From assembly GCA_030620935.1 (NCBI GenBank), contig JAUXIP010000071.1, positions 1 through 8,389 of the forward strand: 8,389 nt of DNA. Direction: 5' to 3'. The translations under genes and the position numbers were made by a program. Origin of the DNA: Deltaproteobacteria bacterium. GTDB lineage: Bacteria > Desulfobacterota_B > Binatia > UBA9968. This document shows, in pieces, positions 6,050 through 8,389 of the stretch; the stretch's first letter is position 1; each line of letters begins with the position of its first letter. The notes below the pieces were generated by a model, which worked only from the letters and a program-made list of their open reading frames with translations, was not told where the DNA came from and did not search any database.

Positions 6050-6079
6050 TTGTAACCTGAGAAGGAGATGGGATAGAAT
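6050..6079 (+). promoter_or_regulatory. Candidate promoter of the tatA-like gene
   Basis: TTGTAA (6050-6055) and TAGAAT (6074-6079, 5 of 6 to consensus) are 18 nt apart. Transcription would start near 6086, leaving a short leader that contains the GGAGG ribosome binding site. Confidence 0.5.
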
Positions 6080-6097
6080 CCTTGTATTGGAGGATTT

Positions 6098-6298
6098 ATG
6101 TTTGGTCTTGGCATATGGGAATTGTTGATTATTCTCGTTATCATCCTCGTTCTCTTTAGCCGCAGGCTCCCTGAGATAGGGGAGGGGTTGGGTAAAGGGA
6201 TACGCATTTTTAAAAAGTCCGTCAAAGAGCCAGACGAAATCGATGTCACGCCGAAAGAGAAGAAAGAAAAAGAAGAGGCTCAGAAAAATTCATCCTAA
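6098..6298 (+). CDS. tatA: Twin-arginine translocase subunit TatA/TatE family
   Basis: TatA-type proteins oligomerise in the inner membrane to let folded proteins with twin-arginine signals pass. The 66-residue product has the family layout: an N-terminal membrane helix (about residues 4-20) with a polar Glu8, a hinge at FSRRLPEIG (20-28), and an amphipathic helix [15 protein letters not shown] (30-44) with the conserved Phe38. A charged Lys/Glu-rich cytoplasmic tail follows. The hinge has Phe-Ser where Phe-Gly is usual, a small variation. GGAGG at 6089-6093 lies 4 nt before ATG 6098 and fixes the start. No tatB or tatC is adjacent. The gene is divergent from the TonB-like gene, and its last 4 nt overlap the convergent zinc-ribbon gene. 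A TatE or TatB role cannot be excluded, but length and motifs favour TatA. Confidence 0.93.
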   Translation: MFGLGIWELLIILVIILVLFSRRLPEIGEGLGKGIRIFKKSVKEPDEIDVTPKEKKEKEEAQKNSS

Positions 6299-7299
6299 AC
6301 GGCCTCTTCCACTGACAGGATCCGACAGCTGAAATCCTTGATCTCTCCTTTCGGTTTAAGAAAAACGACAACAAACTTGGCGGACTCTTGAGGGGAGATA
6401 TCAAAGCTCATTGCAGGGCTTAACTTTTGCAGGATAGAGATCTCCTTGGCGGTTAAGTTTCTGATGATCTTAGGCGACAGGGCGCTTCCGACCCACACCA
6501 CTTGGCGGTCTATTTCTTCTCCCTTTGTGTTGTAAAGGTGGGCTTCGACTTGGACTTCGCGCACGCTAACGGGGTTTCGATTGACGGCCGTACCGGAGAC
6601 CACCAAGACCTCCTGATTTCCCGAAATCGTCTGAAATCTCGGCTGGAGCGATTCGAGATCGATCCCTTGTGATAAATGCTTGTCGTCAAACACCACGGAA
6701 CCCAGCCAAGGCGTGGCCTTGAGGACGGTTTCGATCGATCTCGGTTGGAATTGGTGCATCCAAGTCAGCAGACCATAGACAAGCAGGATGGCCGAGAAAT
6801 AAGTCAGGCAATGCCGGGTCGAGATAGGTCTGTCCTCAAGAGGTTGCGACACGACTTCTTCTGTTTTTGCCGAGAAAGAGGATACCTCCCAGTTCTCTCC
6901 AAACGCGCGGTCTTCCTGGGAGGAGGCATCTTCCTGGTGGAAGGGGTCTTCTTCAGGAATAGTGAAGCCGGGGTCGGTTACATGTGACGACGGCTCTCTA
7001 TTCGTGCCTGAGGCAAAAATCTCTTTTTCCGCTTCTTTGCTTGTTTTCTCTCTTTCGGGAGGAGGAAAGGAAAAACTCAATTCCCGATCTTCTTCCTCTG
7101 CTTTTTTGGTAGAGGCGATGGATACGGAGGAACTGCTCTCTCGGGTTTCTTGGGGCGCATCCGCCTCTGTTTTTACTCTTAATACAAAAATGTGTCTGCA
7201 ACGAGAGCAGCGGAAGGTAGGATTGGGTGTCGTGACTAGGTTGTCGGACACTTTGTAACTGGTGCGACAACTGGGACACTGGACGATCATCGAACTCAT
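6295..7299 (-). CDS. Zinc-ribbon membrane protein (MJ0042 finger plus DUF3426-like domain)
   Basis: This 334-residue protein begins with a short zinc ribbon: Cys8-x2-Cys11 and Cys31-x2-Cys34 (QCPSCRTSY ... [10 protein letters not shown]), the MJ0042 type. A long low-complexity acidic and serine-rich stretch (about 45-158) follows, then one membrane helix (about 165-182). The C-terminal domain (about 195-330) resembles DUF3426, with [33 protein letters not shown]. The predicted topology puts the zinc ribbon in the cytoplasm and the C-terminal domain in the periplasm. The function of the family is unknown to me. The start is ATG 7299, 3 nt after the stop of the NIL gene, with no clear ribosome binding sequence; ATG 7290 (residue 4) is an alternative. 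It is the last gene of the cysteine synthase operon and converges on tatA. Confidence 0.85.
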   Translation of the reverse strand: MSSMIVQCPSCRTSYKVSDNLVTTPNPTFRCSRCRHIFVLRVKTEADAPQETRESSSSVSIASTKKAEEEDRELSFSFPPPEREKTSKEAEKEIFASGTNREPSSHVTDPGFTIPEEDPFHQEDASSQEDRAFGENWEVSSFSAKTEEVVSQPLEDRPISTRHCLTYFSAILLVYGLLTWMHQFQPRSIETVLKATPWLGSVVFDDKHLSQGIDLESLQPRFQTISGNQEVLVVSGTAVNRNPVSVREVQVEAHLYNTKGEEIDRQVVWVGSALSPKIIRNLTAKEISILQKLSPAMSFDISPQESAKFVVVFLKPKGEIKDFSCRILSVEEAV

Positions 7300-7302
7300 G
7301 GA

Positions 7303-7560
7303 TTATTCTATCACGTTTTTTTCTATGGGTTCGACAATCACGCCCTTTTCTCTAAGCCAATGCATCGCCTTGTCTATTTCAGTGTGTTGACCATCGATCT
7401 CAAGAGCGACGAGTCCCATTTCCGCGGTAACGGTTGAGCCTCGGATATTAAAGACAATGTCAAAACTCTTTGCCAACAGGCAAACGATAGGTTCCTTTAC
7501 CAGCTCCTTTGGAAAGGTCAGATAGACCCGTTCGCAAACTTTTTTCTTTTGGGGGGGCAT
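7303..7560 (-). CDS. Small NIL-domain protein
   Basis: The 85-residue product is a single NIL domain, the small ferredoxin-like fold named for its Asn-Ile-Leu motif and known at the C-terminus of the methionine importer MetN and beside some ferredoxins. Here the motif reads FDIVFNIRGSTVTAEMGLVALEIDG, preceded by VYLTFPKELVKEPIVCLLAKS and followed by IDKAMHWLREKGVIVEPIE. In MetN the domain binds methionine; by analogy this protein may sense or bind a sulfur-containing metabolite. That fits its place 17 nt after the cysteine synthase gene, but it is inference. A stop codon lies directly before ATG 7560 in frame, which excludes a longer start. The ribosome binding sequence is weak, suggesting translational coupling with the upstream gene. 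Confidence 0.87.
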   Translation of the reverse strand: MPPQKKKVCERVYLTFPKELVKEPIVCLLAKSFDIVFNIRGSTVTAEMGLVALEIDGQHTEIDKAMHWLREKGVIVEPIEKNVIE

Positions 7561-7577
7561 TTACGCTCTGAACATTT

Positions 7578-8389
7578 TCAGATAGAAAATTTAATATCTC
7601 CTACGGAGATCTTTTGCTGCCAGCCCACCCATAAGTTCGTGGTCAGGTACTTGTCACCGAAATCAGGAAAAATAGTTACAAGAGTGCCCGACCTGAGTTT
7701 CCTGGCTATCTGAAGGGTGGCATGCATAGCTGCCCCGGAAGACTGTCCTACGAGAACGCCTTCCTCCTGGCTGAGCCGATGGACCATGGTATAAGCATCA
7801 TCCGTAGAGACCGGGATTTTTTTGTCTAATTGTTCCTCGTGATAGATTCCCGGGACGATCGAGCTGGCCATGTGCTTAAGCCCTTCCAGTCCGTGAAGGG
7901 CATCATCCGGCTCCACCGCGATGACTTGAATCTTCGGGTTCATTTCCTTCAGGAAGCGACCGGCGCCCATGATGGTGCCTCCCGTACCGATCCCTGCGAT
8001 GAAATGAGTAATCTCGCCTTGTGTTTGACGGAAGATCTCCGGACCGGTGGTTTCATAGTGGGCCTGGGAGTTCATGGGGTTAAAATATTGATCAGGCTTG
8101 AAATATCTTTTCGGGTTTTCCGCAAGGATCTTGCGGCAGAGGTGGATGGCACCGTCAGAGCCCTCTAAGGGGTCGCTGAAAATCACTTTTGCCCCGAAAG
8201 CAGCAATGATGTATTTGCGTTCGGCGCTTACGTTGGAAGGCATCACCAACTCGACCGGGTATTCCAGGACCGTTCCAACCATCGCCAAGGCGATGCCGGT
8301 ATTCCCTGAAGTCGAGTCGATAATCGTTTTGCCTTTTTCTAGTTTCCCCGATTGGATCCCTTCCCGAACCATTTTTAGGACGGGCCGGT
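7578..8389 (-). CDS. Cysteine synthase family PLP enzyme (CysK/CysM type), 5' end missing
   Basis: This cytoplasmic fold-type II PLP enzyme makes cysteine from an activated serine and a sulfur donor. The window holds the last 269 codons; roughly the first 40-50 residues lie beyond 8389. The frame runs off the window edge through RPVLKMVREG, which matches the sequence just after the PLP lysine (usually VKDRP), so that lysine is just outside. Visible motifs are STSGNTG (substrate loop, 8295-8315), MPSNVSAERK, the phosphate-binding GIGTGGTIMGAG, and VGQSSGAAM. NPMNSQAHYETTGPEI and the C-terminal DFGDKYLTTNLW look more like CysM and related enzymes than classic CysK. Whether it uses O-acetylserine or O-phosphoserine is not settled. 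The internal ATG at 8372 is not the start. Confidence 0.92.
   Translation of the reverse strand, partial: RPVLKMVREGIQSGKLEKGKTIIDSTSGNTGIALAMVGTVLEYPVELVMPSNVSAERKYIIAAFGAKVIFSDPLEGSDGAIHLCRKILAENPKRYFKPDQYFNPMNSQAHYETTGPEIFRQTQGEITHFIAGIGTGGTIMGAGRFLKEMNPKIQVIAVEPDDALHGLEGLKHMASSIVPGIYHEEQLDKKIPVSTDDAYTMVHRLSQEEGVLVGQSSGAAMHATLQIARKLRSGTLVTIFPDFGDKYLTTNLWVGWQQKISVGDIKFSI

Noticed and set aside
7830..8168. 112-residue + strand open frame opposite the cysteine synthase gene
   Set aside because: It is an antisense shadow of conserved PLP-enzyme codons, with no ribosome binding site or domain.
1..8389. tRNA, rRNA or riboswitch, including a glycine riboswitch for the gcv operon
   Set aside because: No such structure was recognised. 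The gcv operon's 5' region lies outside the window, so a riboswitch there cannot be judged.

Overview
The window comes from a free-living Gram-negative bacterium with two membranes. It encodes a TonB-type energy transducer and a twin-arginine translocase subunit, and its glycine decarboxylase is split into two P-protein subunits. The gene content and the style of the dispersed repeat at 3460-3608 remind me of Nitrospirota or of deltaproteobacterial lineages such as Geobacter. That placement rests on memory of similar sequences, not on a search, and should be treated as tentative.

Region 1-3457 (+ strand) is a compact glycine cleavage operon: the 3' end of gcvT, then gcvH, gcvPA and gcvPB. The genes overlap or nearly touch (14-nt overlap, 8-nt gap, 26-nt overlap), so they are probably translationally coupled. 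Together they oxidise glycine to CO2, ammonia and methylene-tetrahydrofolate; the L protein (lipoamide dehydrogenase) is not in the window. Region 3458-3687 holds a 149-bp imperfect palindromic element with near-perfect 14-bp ends, a possible terminator with a T8 run, and a separate hairpin.

Region 3688-5238 (- strand) holds two orphan response-regulator genes made only of receiver domains. One is a single receiver. The other is a tandem receiver whose first domain has lost most phosphorylation residues and whose beginning seems to have been cut off by loss of a start codon. The two genes also share similar upstream promoter-like sequence, so gene and promoter were probably duplicated together. 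No histidine kinase or output domain is present.

Region 5239-6298 is a divergent pair: a TonB-like protein on the - strand, apparently leaderless, and a TatA-type protein on the + strand. A small inverted repeat sits inside the TonB-side promoter. Region 6295-8389 (- strand) is an operon transcribed from outside the window: a cysteine synthase family gene (5' end missing), a small NIL-domain protein, and a zinc-ribbon membrane protein (MJ0042/DUF3426 type). The last gene converges on tatA and the two stop codons interlock.

Most of the window is ordinary housekeeping content. I did not find a clear new multi-gene system. The items most worth a second look are the degenerate tandem receiver with its duplicated promoter, the palindromic repeat, and the cysteine synthase/NIL pair.
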